Below, one piece after another: positions 12,365-25,014 of a DNA stretch of 64,000 bases (positions are counted from its first letter, which is position 1; every line of letters begins with the position of its first letter). The notes under the pieces were generated by a model. The model did not search any database. It worked only from the letters and a program-made list of their open reading frames with translations, and had not been told where the DNA came from. A program made the translations under genes and the position numbers. The DNA lies in contig VWZW01004375.1 of NCBI GenBank assembly GCA_013397115.1, positions 339,913 through 403,912 on the forward strand. Direction: 5' to 3'. This DNA comes from Edolisoma coerulescens (Eukaryota > Chordata > Aves > Passeriformes > Campephagidae).

Positions 12365-12477
12365 AACATCATCACCTTTTGTTATATTATTTTGAAGGAG
12401 TTTTTGGTCTGCTGGGACCAAGAACTGCTTTTCCCACTTCCCCATCAAACAACTTGCAATCCAGCTCTCCTTTGCAT
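12365..12477 (+). repeat. 113-bp duplicated block, copy B
   Basis: This is the partner of 11557-11669, 808 bp downstream and in the same orientation, with 14 mismatches and no gaps. It is not flanked by LTR or CR1 sequence. It is therefore the likelier original locus, although both could be copies of an unknown dispersed repeat. Confidence 0.85.
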
Positions 12478-15400
12478 AATCCTATTTCAAATACAAATAA
12501 TATGAATCCTCCAGTTTATACTAGCAAGGAAATTTGCGTGGTTATATTTCATCATTGCCTTAGAGAAGAAGGGCAGGGCAGCTGCCAGGCTGTCTGTACA
12601 GATTTTCTCTGCTGAAATCTAGTGAAGAAATTGTAGTTGTCTTGATAACATATTCAAGATTTTTTTCCCCCCTCTTTTGCTAGCTCACAGTGTCAGGAAG
12701 TTGTGGCTATGCACTTTTCACTTGCAGTAGATAATAGCCTGCCCAGCTCATCCTCAAAGTGTACAGGTCAGACAAGGTCCTCCTGTCTCTTTCTCTGGCT
12801 GCAGCATCCTGATATATCTGGCTCTGTCTTGGTGACACTCAGATCTCTCTAGTGATGCCTAAGTCATCTCTAGTTTTAGTGAGCTTTTCAACGTAGTAAG
12901 GGGTGTTCAGCACAAGGACAGCAAAGCCTGGCAGGAGATGTCTGTAATAGTATTGACCAAGTCAAGCCTGTAGTTCAGGGAGCCTGCACAAGGAGCTGTG
13001 GGAGGTTGGAGTGAGTGGTCTGCATCTGGCCTGTGTTGTAGTGACCTCTCCTTTGCCAGGGAGCTAACGCATGCTCTGCAGGGTTGATTAGCAGCAGAGC
13101 TTCTCCAGTCCCACTCTTCGTGTATGGCAGGGCAGGGCTGGAGTTTGAATCTCGCTGGGGCTCCCATGCTGCACCTGGTCCCTGTGGTGTAGGAATCAAA
13201 GCTCAGTGCGATGTCTTGTGGGGTCAGAACAGGATGTGTTGGTACTTCTAGTCAAGAACATAAATCAGTTTTGTCCTCTGAAACTTCCCAGTTGCTCCTT
13301 TTCCTTATATCTAGTGTATGCTTGTATGTTTTGTCAAGTCAGGTAGGAAGAAAATGTCCACTTGGTGTAATATGTTTTGGCAGACTCCCTTTTTCCCCAG
13401 AGGCAAGTTGTACCAATATTCTATCTATTCTATCAACTAAATATACGTGGCTAATGTCTACAGATTTATTCATCCTGATGGGCCCCACTTGCTGGAAGTG
13501 TTCTGTTCACACCAGATGCTGCAACCTTGACCATACATTTGTGGATTAGCACACTTGATTAGATATGAGTACAGAACTGGAGATCACTGTGCAAGGGCAT
13601 GGGCTATCTCAGCCTTTAATCTCAAATGTACCTCATGGGTAAGGTAGATGGATTAGTACCATCACAGGTAATTCTATAATTTTACCTCTCAACCTCATTG
13701 ATTGTCTCCACCTTGGGAATCACCAAAGATCCATGGAGAGGTGTGAGGCCCCAGGACACCTGAGTTCACATAAGCAGAGATCCATGTTACCTGTGGTGGT
13801 GGTTCCTTTCCACCAAGGAAGAACTAGGTGACAACCCAGCTATTTCCTTTTGAGTGTTTCCTTTCAAAACAGTCAGAGGCAGTGGGACTTGTAGTGCCTG
13901 GCACCCTGCTTTTTGCCTGTATCTGACATCGTCATTTCTTCTCCAGAGTAAGCTGGCTAAATTAATTTGATTTTAAAGAAGTGAAGCACTGAGACTGTGC
14001 CTGACATTTTCAGAATTCCAGGACGCTGTGTTCCCAAATCAATATGCTGATTTAGTAACATAACTTATGCTCGGGAAGGCCATGTGACACTCTCAGACCC
14101 ATCTATCTTAGTCGAGCATTTCTATTAGCGCTGTGCAAATCCTTTCCAGGACTGCAAGTGAGATTTTAGAAGTTTCCCAGTAGAATGGGGTAGTGTGGAA
14201 TTACAAACGCTCCGCTATCCCCTGCACCAAATACCAGATTTGAATATACCCCTTTTCTTGTTTGAGTCTCAAGCAGGCCCTGACACAGGACCATCTCTGT
14301 ATTACTAGCAGTCACATAGACAAGTGCACACATCCGTAGACGTGCAGATATAGCAAGAATAGCCCACTGCCCATAAAATATGCACTTCCATGTGCAGATA
14401 AAGATCCATTTTTAAGCAGGCACTTTAGGGAATCAAAAGATGCACTTGGAAAGGTAAAAGGGTACCTCAGGAGAGATTTAAGTTTTTCACAGATTTAAAC
14501 AGAATCAGAATAGTGCACAAATGTTGTCTGTGTCTGTCTACATGAAAACAAACCAAATACCATTTGGCCATGTAGCTCATTTAATATATATCAAAAGTGT
14601 TTGGCTGTAGGCCATTCATGTTTATGATACCTATGGAAACAACATACTGGAGACAGCAATGGTTGAGTCACTCAAACAAAAAGTGACTTTAGGACACAGA
14701 CGATGTGAGTGAACTTCTTAGTCTGGAAAAAGTGTTGATAATATATCAGAAAAAATGCTACTTTCCTCTTCTTTGTTAAACAGCTGGTGGTGCAAGCCAT
14801 CTTACATGACACAATGCTTTGAGTTTATACTTCCTTTTACTTATAAGGTACTGGCAGCTGAATCTCCTAATAGTGCTAGAAAGATCTTTGTGTGTTATTT
14901 CAAGGTGCACAGAAACTGAGTTTTAAATAGTGAGACAGGTAGTTGATTGTAGCAGTGAGGTTGCCTACCTTCTAAACTGGTACCACTTGTTTCTGTGTAG
15001 GCCCAGCTTTGACTGAGGACATTTCAGTACCATCCTGTTTACCTGTAGGGACATTTGCCTGACTACAACTTTCAAGAACAGGCTTAAGTTTATGCTGGAA
15101 AGTGTTTGCACCTTACCAAAGGATACAAATTTTCTTCTAAGTCCCTTTCCTTACTCCAGGTAGTCCAAGTACTCCTGATGGCATCACGTCTTTTATGCCC
15201 TATGCAGAGGCTGGCGTAGCCCAGCACAGCAGAACCCTTTCTGCTCACCAGGGAACCACAATTTGAAGGATCACTAAACTTAGCCATTTTGTGCATCAAT
15301 CCACGAGGCAGCACTTTAATCATGTATTTTCAAGGTTAGAGTGTTCATTTTGGCCTCATACTTGCTAAGTGGCACAGAGATGTTATGCACAGTACATGGT

Positions 15401-17120
15401 AATGCTATAATTTATTGCTTTCTAAAAGCCACCCAAAGTACTGCACTGTAATCAAATAGCACTTCTTGATGACATTGCATGCTCCAGATATAGCCTGAAA
15501 CAGACTGACACAAATAAGTCATTTAAAGGTGCACAGCCAATCAGAAATTTTTGCCAAATGGAAGATTTGTGAATAAGCAGTTTTCTGGTTTTAAATTATG
15601 GTTTTGTCTTAATGAGACATTTGCTAACAATGAAGCTATGTACCTGCATTTGGTCTGTCCCTGCTACTCTAAACAAGGTAACTGATATGGCCATATTCTG
15701 ATCTGCAACGTGGGACCAACCTGAGCTTAGTTTGTCTCTATGAGAAGAAAATATTCCTGTTACCCTTACTTGTTACTTAACTTTGGTTACTGACCAAAAA
15801 GCCACACAGTTTTTATACTGGGGGAAAAAGAAAGTCAGAAGACTTAAACAGAAGATGAAAGTTGCACTCAAAGTGGCTGTTTCTAAGTAGGGTTTGTTTG
15901 GGGTTTTTTTACTGTAGAACTGTGAATCCCCCCCAGTCTAACTGCTTTCTGCCTCAGTTGGTTCTTACAAACGTTATCAGGTTACTTTAGATAGTATGGA
16001 AGGCATCAGTTTTTTTATCAGGCTTGTATAATTTAAAATCTCTCCTTTCTCTTTTGTTACCCTTTGAAAGTCACTGTAGACAGTCCTCCTCCTAAATTCC
16101 CCTTTTTTTTGTGAGGACCCTCAAGTGACCACTTCCTACTATGCTCCTCCAGGAACCCTGGCTGACCAAGCTCACAGTTTGTAATGCTTCACCTCTTACC
16201 TTTGCTGAGGTGCTTCTGACTCCTTGAGTGGCCGGGCTTCTGCCTGTGCTGCTTTCTTGGCTCTACCAGACATCTCTGCTCAATGTCTGCGTGTTTACTG
16301 GGGTGTTGTACAGCCCACTCCAGGCATCCCTTCTGCCACACTGTCCTGTCATTTGCCCACCAGTTACAGGAGCTGCTCTTCCATGCCTCAAGGTACCTTG
16401 TCCAGCACCTTCAGGTACAGAAAACAGCCTCAGTTTCTCGTGACTGGGGGAGATGGGGAAGTCTTAGCTCATCTGTTTGCTTTATTTCTGAGACTACTGA
16501 AGAGGTATTTGTAGGGGTAGATCAGCCACCACATCTGTGTGAGGCCAGATAACATTTACAAAGTGTCCACTGGGTTTTTAGAGCTCTCAGGGACAGGCAT
16601 AATTGCTTCATTACCAATCATTATTGACAACAAGTAAGCAAAGTTCATAGTATATTCAATATTACACCTAATCCTTGGTGTAATATTGCTCTGTGTCTTT
16701 CTAGAAATGTATCTGTATCCCAGGAAACAATGGACCACATTTGACATTGGCAGTATGTCCAACAACATAAATTCAATTTTGGGACCTTAATTTGTAGAAA
16801 TGTACTGTTTAGCTATGTCTGGTATATTTTTAAATGCTTCTCAGCACAATTCACTTGAAGATAATTTATTCTGTAAGACAACTTAGTCAATGCTACGGTT
16901 CTTGGAGACCTGTGTTCTGTAGCAGAAAGGGAAGCTGGCGTATTTATGCCTTCTGAAGCCAGTGGAAGTCTGTCTGTTGACTTTCATGGGGCTCTGGATT
17001 AGATCTTTAATGAACATCTCCTGATATCATTATGGGAGCAAATATTGGAGCAGCATCATGAAAACTTCAGATTTAGTCGATACGAAGGATTTATTAAATT
17101 TTTTTAGAACATACAGTAGT

Positions 17121-17148
17121 TTGAAAATTGCTTCTTGAAAATTGCTTC
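17121..17148. repeat. 14-bp perfect tandem duplication
   Basis: The unit TTGAAAATTGCTTC occurs twice in a row. This is a small slippage event with no coding relevance. Confidence 0.9.
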
Positions 17149-17439
17149 TTCACCTGCTGCTCTGTTCATGCTTATCCCACAGTGACCTGAGCCACCCAAA
17201 AGATTATTCTGTCAGAAAGAAGCTGAGGCCAAGATTAGGAAAAATGAAGAAACCATGCAAAATAAAAGCAACCGGTTGTTTTGAAACAAATAGACAAGGT
17301 GCAAATCCAAAAATCAAATCTGAATGCACCCAAAGAAATGTGGGGAGAACTTTTTGAACCTGTTAATTTCAAAAGTGTGGCATTTTGGGTTGCAAAGAAC
17401 CTAATATTTTTAAAATGTAAACACATGGTATGTAAAACA

Positions 17440-17910
17440 TAAACCACAAAATTAATGAATCATGTTAATTTCACACTGCCCCCACTTTGGACTAATTAGT
17501 GCAAATTAAATGTTGCACTTGTCAAGCAGAGCAGTTTGTGCACCGTGTATTGCATTAAGAATTATTTTTGGATCCATTTGCACAATGTGAAAATAGTGTG
17601 AAAATATTTTTATTTCAATTAGTGGTAGTTTTACAGTCATTAAAAGATTTCTTTAATAGGCTTAGACTCCCATGGCCTGCACAGCTGCATGAGGTCTGGT
17701 TTGCATTTAAAGGTGGGAAAAGATGTAGTGGGAAGGAGGACATTTAGCTGACTGGATTTACTTAATTACCCCCCACCCCATTCTAAAATGCCAGACCAGG
17801 CTGGTCAATTATCTGTCCCTTCGTCAGAGGCCAATTGCTTAATTGCAAATTATCCATAATAATTACACAGTCAAATAACTACTGGATTTATTTTTAATGA
17901 ATATGGAAGC
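17440..17910. promoter_or_regulatory. Possible enhancer-like block rich in TAAT cores
   Basis: About 470 bp with many homeodomain-type cores, including GGACTAATTAGTGCAAATTA near 17490, CAATTAGTGG near 17617 and CCAATTGCTTAATTGCAAAT near 17831. The block also contains CCATAATAATTACACAG near 17854. There is no open frame of note, no recognisable repeat and no microsatellite decay. Blocks of this composition are common among conserved noncoding enhancers near developmental genes. This is inference from composition only; conservation cannot be judged from one sequence. Confidence 0.3.
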
Positions 17911-20588
17911 CCTTAACAAGGATTTAAATGTACCCACCAGGATTAGTCAAAATCGACGGCTATCAAAAGGCTGGAATCTGCCCCTCTCACTTCTGTGGAG
18001 GAGAGCATCACTCTGCTTATTTTCTGTTCATTTTCAGTGAGACTCAGAGAAGTGAAGATGCTGTGTCCATGCTCTGTAATGTTTTTAGGGTCTAACATTT
18101 CCATTGTTTCAGTGAGACAGACTGAAAAAGAGGGATTACTGAAAATGGAAAAGGCTGTCAGAACGTGGGATGCTGTGAAGCCAGGGCAGAATATAGGACA
18201 GAGTGGAAATACTGCCTTTGCTGAAATGAGATGGAGCTCTGCCAGGCAGCAAAAAAAGGGATTGTCAAAACAGCAGCACGCTCCCCCTCGGAGGCATTCC
18301 TGGCGCGGGAGAGGAGGGTCTGCCACTGCAGGGAGTTGGAGGCCTTCCCCCTCGGTGGGATGCAGCACTCGGAACTGGCCGGCAGCAGCAGGGATGTAAT
18401 TAGTGCTGACACAAAACACAAGGCAAGGCTTTTGACGCTTGTTTTTCAGTTCTGACAGAGAGGAAAATCATAAGAAAGGTGGCTTTCTTTTTTTCTTTTT
18501 TTGCCTTTTGCTTTTTCCTCCCTCCCCCACCCCTGCTCCCCCTTAAATAGCTTTCTCTCTTCAAATTACCTGAAATCACTGGGTACGTGGGCCACGTTCC
18601 ATGGTGCTGCCCACTCCTCCACACTTGTCAGCCTGGAAAAAAGAGGTGTACTTTATTGAAATACTAAACGAAATGAGAACAGGAATTTAAATACAATGCT
18701 CTGTCTGCTCACAGGCAGATGAGGAAGATTCAGTAGTTGAAGACGTAACAGAAAATTTGGAGTGTGAAGGAGGAAATAAACTGAATGCAAAGGAGCACAC
18801 AGAGGGGAACTAAGCTATATAACGTGGTGCAGGTAAATTAAAGTGGTTGAACTGGTTTTGAAATGGAAACTTGGCATCTGTCTGTTCTCTATTTTGCCTA
18901 TATTGGTGTCCAGAGGTCCAGTTCAGAAATCTATGTCCCACTGTGCTAACCTCTGTAAAAACACTGTAACTTCTTGTCTCCCACCACTATTGCCCAGCAT
19001 CTAAGCAAAAGCATTCTCTCAGTTCTGATTTGCTTTTTCACTTCTGTGTTGCCTGCTCTTTGTAGGTCATGTGTAAGCAATTTTTTCTGCTGCTTTTTCT
19101 ATGAGGTTAAGTAATTAACTTGGAGGAGAATGGGAAGCTGTGATCTCGCCTCACTTTGAAAGGCCATTGCCTGAGATTTCTGCAGCATGCTTCTTCCTCC
19201 TCCAAAATTTCTTACACTGAATTCTTGCATGGGGAGTTGATGTTCTTGACATCAAAGCCCCAGCTGGGATCTTTTTTTGACTGTGAAGCATCCTATGGAA
19301 TATTATACTCCTAGAAGAACTTTAGCAATGATAGAGTGAGGCATGATGAAATATCGGACTGTTTTGTTTTGAGGCTTGGTTTTTTTGATGGCTGAGCCTT
19401 GCCTACTTGTACCTTGCTATGTGGGTGTCAAAGTTTGCTAATGCAAACACAGCCTGAAAATTTCAGATTGTGCTTAATGGCTCAGTGGTGAGAGGACACA
19501 GTCCTGAAGTTCCTGAAACCTGCGTGGATCTTCTGGATGTCACTACATGAAATAGTGACCCCATTACTGGTAGAAATTTGACTTGTCATCAGAAATCTGG
19601 ATTTATTTAAGGTGTAGCTGATCCCCCAAAGATAAATTCAGTACCACTCATCATTTTCATCTATGACTTTGAATAACTTCTCTAGTCTGTCTCTGCTGTT
19701 GTCAGTCTGATGGGTTTGTTCCTTACAGGGTTAATTAAGAATACACTCTGGTTCCTACACATGGAATCTGCACGTTAGAATCAATGTGGATTTCTACCTA
19801 CGCTCCTTGTTCGCAGAAAGGAAACGAAGACCCTGCACTGTGAAAACAGTTGCTGGATTTATTCTCTGTACCAGATGCCAGTAATGAGGTGGGGAGGAAA
19901 AATCATCCATCCATTCTTTTAAATTGAGCAGATATTTTCTTTCCCATTTTTCTAATTGATATACCTTACCCTTCAATATTTTTATTATAATTTTCTCATT
20001 CCTTCCTCCTTGGTTTCTTTTTCCCTTAAATACACATCCCAGTCTGCACTGCTGTTTGCTCTTCTTAAGTCATGGGGTAGTTTTGATTCTTAGTCACATT
20101 AAGAATATCTGTTTCCAGTATTTCCAGCCCTGAAATAAATGTTTGTAATCGTTAAAGGTGCCAAAAAATTACAGCACTGTTGTTTTCCCTTATATTTTTA
20201 TTTTTAATCTGGAACCAGTGCATTTTCCAGCTTCCTCAACTCCCTTTTAATTTGTTTGGCATGAACACTTTCCTGAGAGCAATACTGGGTACAGGCACCT
20301 TAGTTTGTTTTTGTTTTTTTTTAAAGATTTCTCTTTTCCATCTCTAATGTGGACTTTTATGCACCAGAAATGATTGCAAAGCAACCTTTTCCTCAGCCCA
20401 TGTTTTTCAATGAATCTTCCCTTCCCACGTTCTTTGTCTTGTCACAATAAACAATCAACAGTTCCAAATAATGTTGTAATTAAAATTTCCTCAAGGAATA
20501 GTTGTTGCGAATACTGTTAAGTGTGCTGAGAAATGTCGGGGGCTTACTGGGAAAGAGGAAATAGAGGAATTAGATGCAATAGAAGGCA
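17911..20588. other. Noncoding DNA with overlapping chance frames
   Basis: Frames of 134 codons (plus, 17995-18399) and 158 codons (minus, 17943-18419) overlap almost completely, so at most one could be real. Neither shows a known domain. A C-rich tract with four runs of three or more C lies at 18520-18542, giving a quadruplex motif on the minus strand. From about 19000 to 20588 nothing was recognised. Confidence 0.45.
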
Positions 20589-20960
20589 ATAACCGGCCCG
20601 CCGTCCCCGGGAGGGCGGGTCCTTGTGACGCGGCCCGGCGGAGCGCCGCGGTGGGCCCCGCCCGCAGCATCCCCGCAGCATCCCCCGCAGCATCCCCCGA
20701 GCACCGCGGCTCGCCGGGGCTCCCGTGTGTCCGGGACACCTGCCCGCTCCCACCGTCTGCGTCGGTTCGTGCTGCGGGCCCGGCAGTGCCGGCCGGGCCG
20801 GCCTCCTTCGCTTGCCGGGATGGCAGCCTGTGTGGCGCTGGGGTGTTCCGTGCTTGCTCTGGCTGGCAGCCTCAGAGGGGACTGGCAGATCAGAGGGGAA
20901 CTCCCCCTTCCCTTCCCCGCAGCTGGAGCTTCGGCTGCTATTGCCTGTACTGAAGTAAGG
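20589..20960. promoter_or_regulatory. Isolated CpG island, probable promoter
   Basis: A sharp GC- and CpG-rich segment in AT-rich surroundings, densest at about 20593-20825. It has GC-box words GGGCGGG at 20613-20619 and the reverse form near 20656-20663. There is a threefold imperfect repeat of CCCGCAGCAT at 20661-20693. No repeat family explains it. CpG islands of this kind usually mark promoters in birds. On the plus strand the island is followed by an ATG in good context and a donor-like GTAAGG at 20955. Direction is not certain: the minus strand also stays open from 20990 to 20544. Confidence 0.55.
20820..20954 (+). CDS. Possible first coding exon with signal-peptide-like start (unidentified)
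   Basis: I do not recognise this product. An ATG at 20820 sits in strong context (G at -3 and +4) at the downstream shoulder of the CpG island. The first 18 residues read MAACVALGCSVLALAGSL, a hydrophobic stretch ending in small residues, like a secretory signal peptide. The next residues are polar and proline/alanine-rich. A donor-like GAA|GTAAGG follows at 20955, which would close the exon after exactly 45 codons in phase 0. If unspliced, the frame stops at 20978 after 52 codons. No matching acceptor exon was identified downstream. It could equally be chance in a GC-rich island or the first exon of a noncoding RNA. Confidence 0.22.
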
Positions 20961-23900
20961 CTCTGCAGGCACTTTTAGCCATATACACATATAAATTTAC
21001 TTTATAGCATGTTCATATTTTTTTCTGCTCAGCCATTTAACTCCTTAACGCCTCAGATTTTTTTTTAATTTTTTAAAAAATAATATCATTTAATCCAACC
21101 CGTCCACTTCATTAGTTTGGCCTGGTACCTGGGGTTTTGCTCCTCCTAAATGAAAAGTAAAGCATGGCAGAGCAGCAGTCTCTGTTGTGATTATACATTC
21201 AGGGAATTCAGAGAATCTCTTTGGAAAGTAAGTACTGGCTCACCCAAGATAGAAACTGTGACTTTGCTTCAACACCCTATTGCAACAATGTCAGTGCTGC
21301 TGGCATTACCTGCTAGGAAGGGCAGCGATCTGCCCAATAGCTCTTTAAAATGCATAAAATCAGATTGGAGGGAAAAGAGGAGATTACCCCGGGCCATCCT
21401 GGAAAGCCCTGGAAAGTCCGACAAACAAAAGGGAGGAACATCTAGAATGAGCTAAAGGAAAGATGAAGCTTAAAAAAACACTTATAGCAGGGAAAGCATG
21501 GAATGGCCTCTCAGGTGATGTGAAGGCCTCTTGTATTTGAATACCTCATTAAGCAGCTGCATGGGAATGAGGTACCTAAATATCTTAAAATATGGTCCCA
21601 AACAACTAAGGTTTAAATCTGTCTGAAAAGGGAAGTGATCTTCTGTTTCAGGATATGAAAATGTGGGATGAACAGTTACTTTCCACTCCACGTGTTTGAG
21701 ATTTGTCTCGTCAATCACAAACCTAGGAAATAATAGTAAAGATTTATATTCTGTACGGCTATGGACTGGTTTATTCTGGGAAATACAGAATGAGAAGGGA
21801 TGTTAGAGGTCCTACTTTATGAATTAAATATCTTGTAAGTGGAAGCTGCATCCTGTGAAGTGATTGGCTCCAAACATGTGCAGAGCGCTATGGGACTATC
21901 CCAGCACTCAGTTAGGTGGGTACATGTGTGTCTCTTGTGAGATCAAAGCACATCCTAGTTCAGCCTGTAAAAGCTCAGAGACTGGGGCAAAAGCATCCAA
22001 GGTGTACAGAAATGATCTTTCCTGAGGCAGATATTTCAATATTTTGTTCCTTTAAAAAGACAAACCCAACCTTTTTCATTCAATCTTGGGCATGACAAAT
22101 TTGAAGTTTTAGGGGAAAACTGCTTCTGATTTATGATGCTGAGCTAAATTTTAAAATGGAGGAGAGGAAAAAAAGGCATTCCAAAGGTAAAATTTGGAGT
22201 TAATGCTAAAAAAAATCAGTATCTAGACAAAATTACAAGTAGCTAAGAATAGGAATTCAAAAACTACTCTGCCCTCTCAGTACGTTGCTACCATGACACT
22301 ACAGTAATTTATTGCTGCAGAACATTCCCTTCTAGAACTCTCTAAATATTTTAAGGAATTTCAATTACATATTGCAGGGGAACATCTTTAAAAGCGTTCA
22401 GGTTTGCTAGCTTTAAGGACCTTAGAGGAATCCATATGCAGAAAAGCAAACAAACCCAGTGAGAAATGTACACTGTTTAATTAAAATAGTAGGCTTTGGC
22501 ACATTCTTTTTCTTACTAACTATGACTTATTAAGGAAAAAAACCTCTGCATAAAATCCTTTAAGTGTACAGATTTTTTTTTTCTTCTGAGCTTTGTACAA
22601 ATGGCTTTGACACCAACAAAAAAGTCATAGACTTGGTTGTATGTTTTGTTCTTTTCATATGTTAATGAGTTGTGGACTGTGTTGCACCATTTATACGATC
22701 AGCCGTTACTTAAATGCTCATTGTCCTGAGAAATGTTGAATTCATTATGAGGGAGAGCAGTAATAGATTCCCTATCTCCATCTCAGCAATCAATTGTTAT
22801 GATAGATGCTCAGTTGCTGTGCGTGCAGGCAGACAGGAGAGCTGCTCATGAAGAGAATTGCCACCCTCAGTGCCAGCCAGAACTCGCTGGCTCTCAAGTA
22901 TCATGTGGAAACGCACAGGTTATTTTTGCTACACAAGTGTATGCAACTAGGAGGTGTAGCTCCCAGGCTGTTACAACTACAGAGTAGATATTTTCAACAC
23001 AAAACAGCTCTCCTCCTTGCACTCCATGTGAATCTTTAATGATTTTGAAGAGTATGATTAAGAAGGGGGAGGAAGGCTGGGATGCTTCAGTGACTTGTTA
23101 AGGGCTCAGTTATAGCTGTCTGTCCTGTACTGCCTGTTTCTGCAGTGCAATGCACGGTACTTCACAGCAAATTAATGCTATATAAAGGATACTTCAACAT
23201 TTCAGTTTGGGAGGTAGTAAATAGTGTTTCTGTTTTCTTACTGGCGTTTACTTGGGAGCTGGACTTTTCCTGTGATGTTCTCCACTTCGATGCTGGACTC
23301 TGCTTTTGCCTGCTTTGTGAAGTTGCATAATATAAGTAGGATGTCTCCATCTTTAGAAATGGAGACTTGCTTCCTTTCAAAGCCTAAACTGAGCCTACTG
23401 CTGGTAGATTAAGGTTAAAAGGAGTTGTGAGAAGGTTAAGCCTCTACCATGATGATAAGTAATAGAGCCCTTTTTGGGAGTAATGCAGAAGTCTTGGTGC
23501 ATCAGAAAAGACGTGCTCATTCCTTGTTGATTTGTCTCATATCAGGAATCAGTGCTGCAAGGGAGGGAAGATCCTGGGCATGAATGTGAGCCTTGTGGAC
23601 TAGACTTGGCTATACAGCTCAGTGAAGTACCCCACCTCTGCTTGCACCAGCCTAGCTTCTCCCAGTGAGTACAGCAAGGGATATGCACTGTAGGAGCTGA
23701 GCCTATCTCTTACATAGGTATGATCACTATTAAAAATTTGTTCCAAGTTTTGATCTTGGTGGCATCAGTGCTCTCCTAAAATCAACCAGCAAAGAAAATG
23801 TAGCTGAGAGCAGTGTGGCTATTTATTTTTACAGTCTCTTGTATTTGTGGTCTCAGCGGTGGGACCTGACAGTATCAGTGCCCTAACTCAGAACATCTCT

Positions 23901-24384
23901 CAGCAGGCACTCAGCTCACCAGCCTGGCCCAGGCTGTATGGTACTAATTAATTCTAAAGAAGGTTAGGTAGATGATATTATTAGTGCTGAGGTAACTGAG
24001 TGACATACCAAAAGAATTTCAAATTGCTAGCTCAGTTGTGAGCATAAAGGACTCTGGCTTGTTCTTGCTTAAATACCCTCTTTCTATATTCCCTTGGCTG
24101 CAACTAAACTGCAGAATATTTACCTGCCTGATTGTTGTTTGTAAATCTAGGCTCTTCCCTCCCCCCCATCCCCTAAATCTTCCTGAGATGCTGAGAGGAA
24201 AAAATAGTGTACAAGAAAGTGGCTGTAAAGCATTTCTTTTCTGTTCTGCCGCTCTGTGTAGAGCTTTTTGTGGCACTCAGGGGTGCAGTAGGGCTTGAAC
24301 AGTCCAGACAGTGTGCCAAGGCATATTCCTGTAGGACATCACTAGAGATCCCTGCTCATAAACCCTGCCTGCAGAGCTGTAACT
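20961..24384. other. Noncoding DNA
   Basis: No gene or repeat was recognised. Short T- and A-runs occur near 21058-21082 and 22568-22580. The interval 22590-22800 is AT-rich with several homeodomain-like words. Open frames are at most about 100 codons, often overlap and have no family signature. Confidence 0.5.
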
Positions 24385-25014
24385 GGAGAGAGAAAGAGAG
24401 AGAGAGGGAAAGAGAAAGGGAAAGAGGTGAAGCAGGGAGGACACAGAGGTGTGATTAAGGACTTACAGAGAAGACAGAGAGAGAAAACTGAGAGAAAGAA
24501 CACAGTGAACAGATTGGTAGATGGGAAACAACCTCCCAGGGCCAGGCTGAAGACAAAGGGGCTGAAACAGAGAGTAAAGGGAAAAAAGGTAATGGCAATT
24601 TTGGAGTATTATATTAAGATGAAAAGCTGGGCCAGTCCCAACCAGCCTATGTGGAAAGTCCAAGAGCTGGCTGGAAATCGGGAGGCAGAGGCTGTGAAAA
24701 AAAGGGAGAGGTGGAAGAAAGGAAGGTTAGCCTTGAGAGCAATAAAATGTGCTGTGCTTTGTGCAGGATTGAAAATTGTTCAGCTGGGGAGGTGCATTTG
24801 GTTGTGGACAAAATGCTCAGAAATCTACAGGGAGAGATGGAAAAGGCCTTTTGCAAAGAGGCAGGGTGAAGAGCTTTGCATAGAGATAATTTTTAACAAA
24901 GTAAAAAGGGTGGTGACTTCATTAAAAAGTGCTCGATGCTTACCACAGTTTAACCTCAGGCCACTTGCCTGGGTATCTAAACACAGATTTAAGGGCACAG
25001 CTTTACATGTGTGA
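24385..25014. other. Purine-rich tract with a long chance-like open frame
   Basis: The interval opens with a GA-repeat tract at about 24385-24427 and stays purine-rich to about 24720. A plus-strand frame of 195 codons spans 24427-25014. Its first half is dominated by Lys, Arg, Glu and Gln, exactly what a purine-biased strand encodes in any frame, and such bias removes pyrimidine-led stop codons. A second open plus frame overlaps it (24651-24869). No domain was recognised and no splice signal clearly bounds it. I consider it noncoding, though it is the longest plus-strand frame in the window. Confidence 0.55.

Larger units (their letters stand above)
11925..17439. other. Noncoding DNA
   Basis: Apart from the second copy of the 113-bp block, nothing was recognised here. 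Open frames are under about 115 codons, overlap on both strands and have no family signature. A C/T-rich tract lies near 12661-12677. The stretch 13560-16220 is notably poor in open frames of any length, consistent with intron or intergenic DNA. Confidence 0.5.

Noticed and set aside
17943..18419. 158-codon minus frame overlapping a 134-codon plus frame
   Set aside because: The overlapping antisense frames have no recognised domain and no convincing splice boundaries.
20544..20990. 148-codon minus-strand frame across the CpG island
   Set aside because: Arg/Pro/Gly-rich composition is as expected for any frame through a CpG island; no domain is evident and the plus strand is also open.
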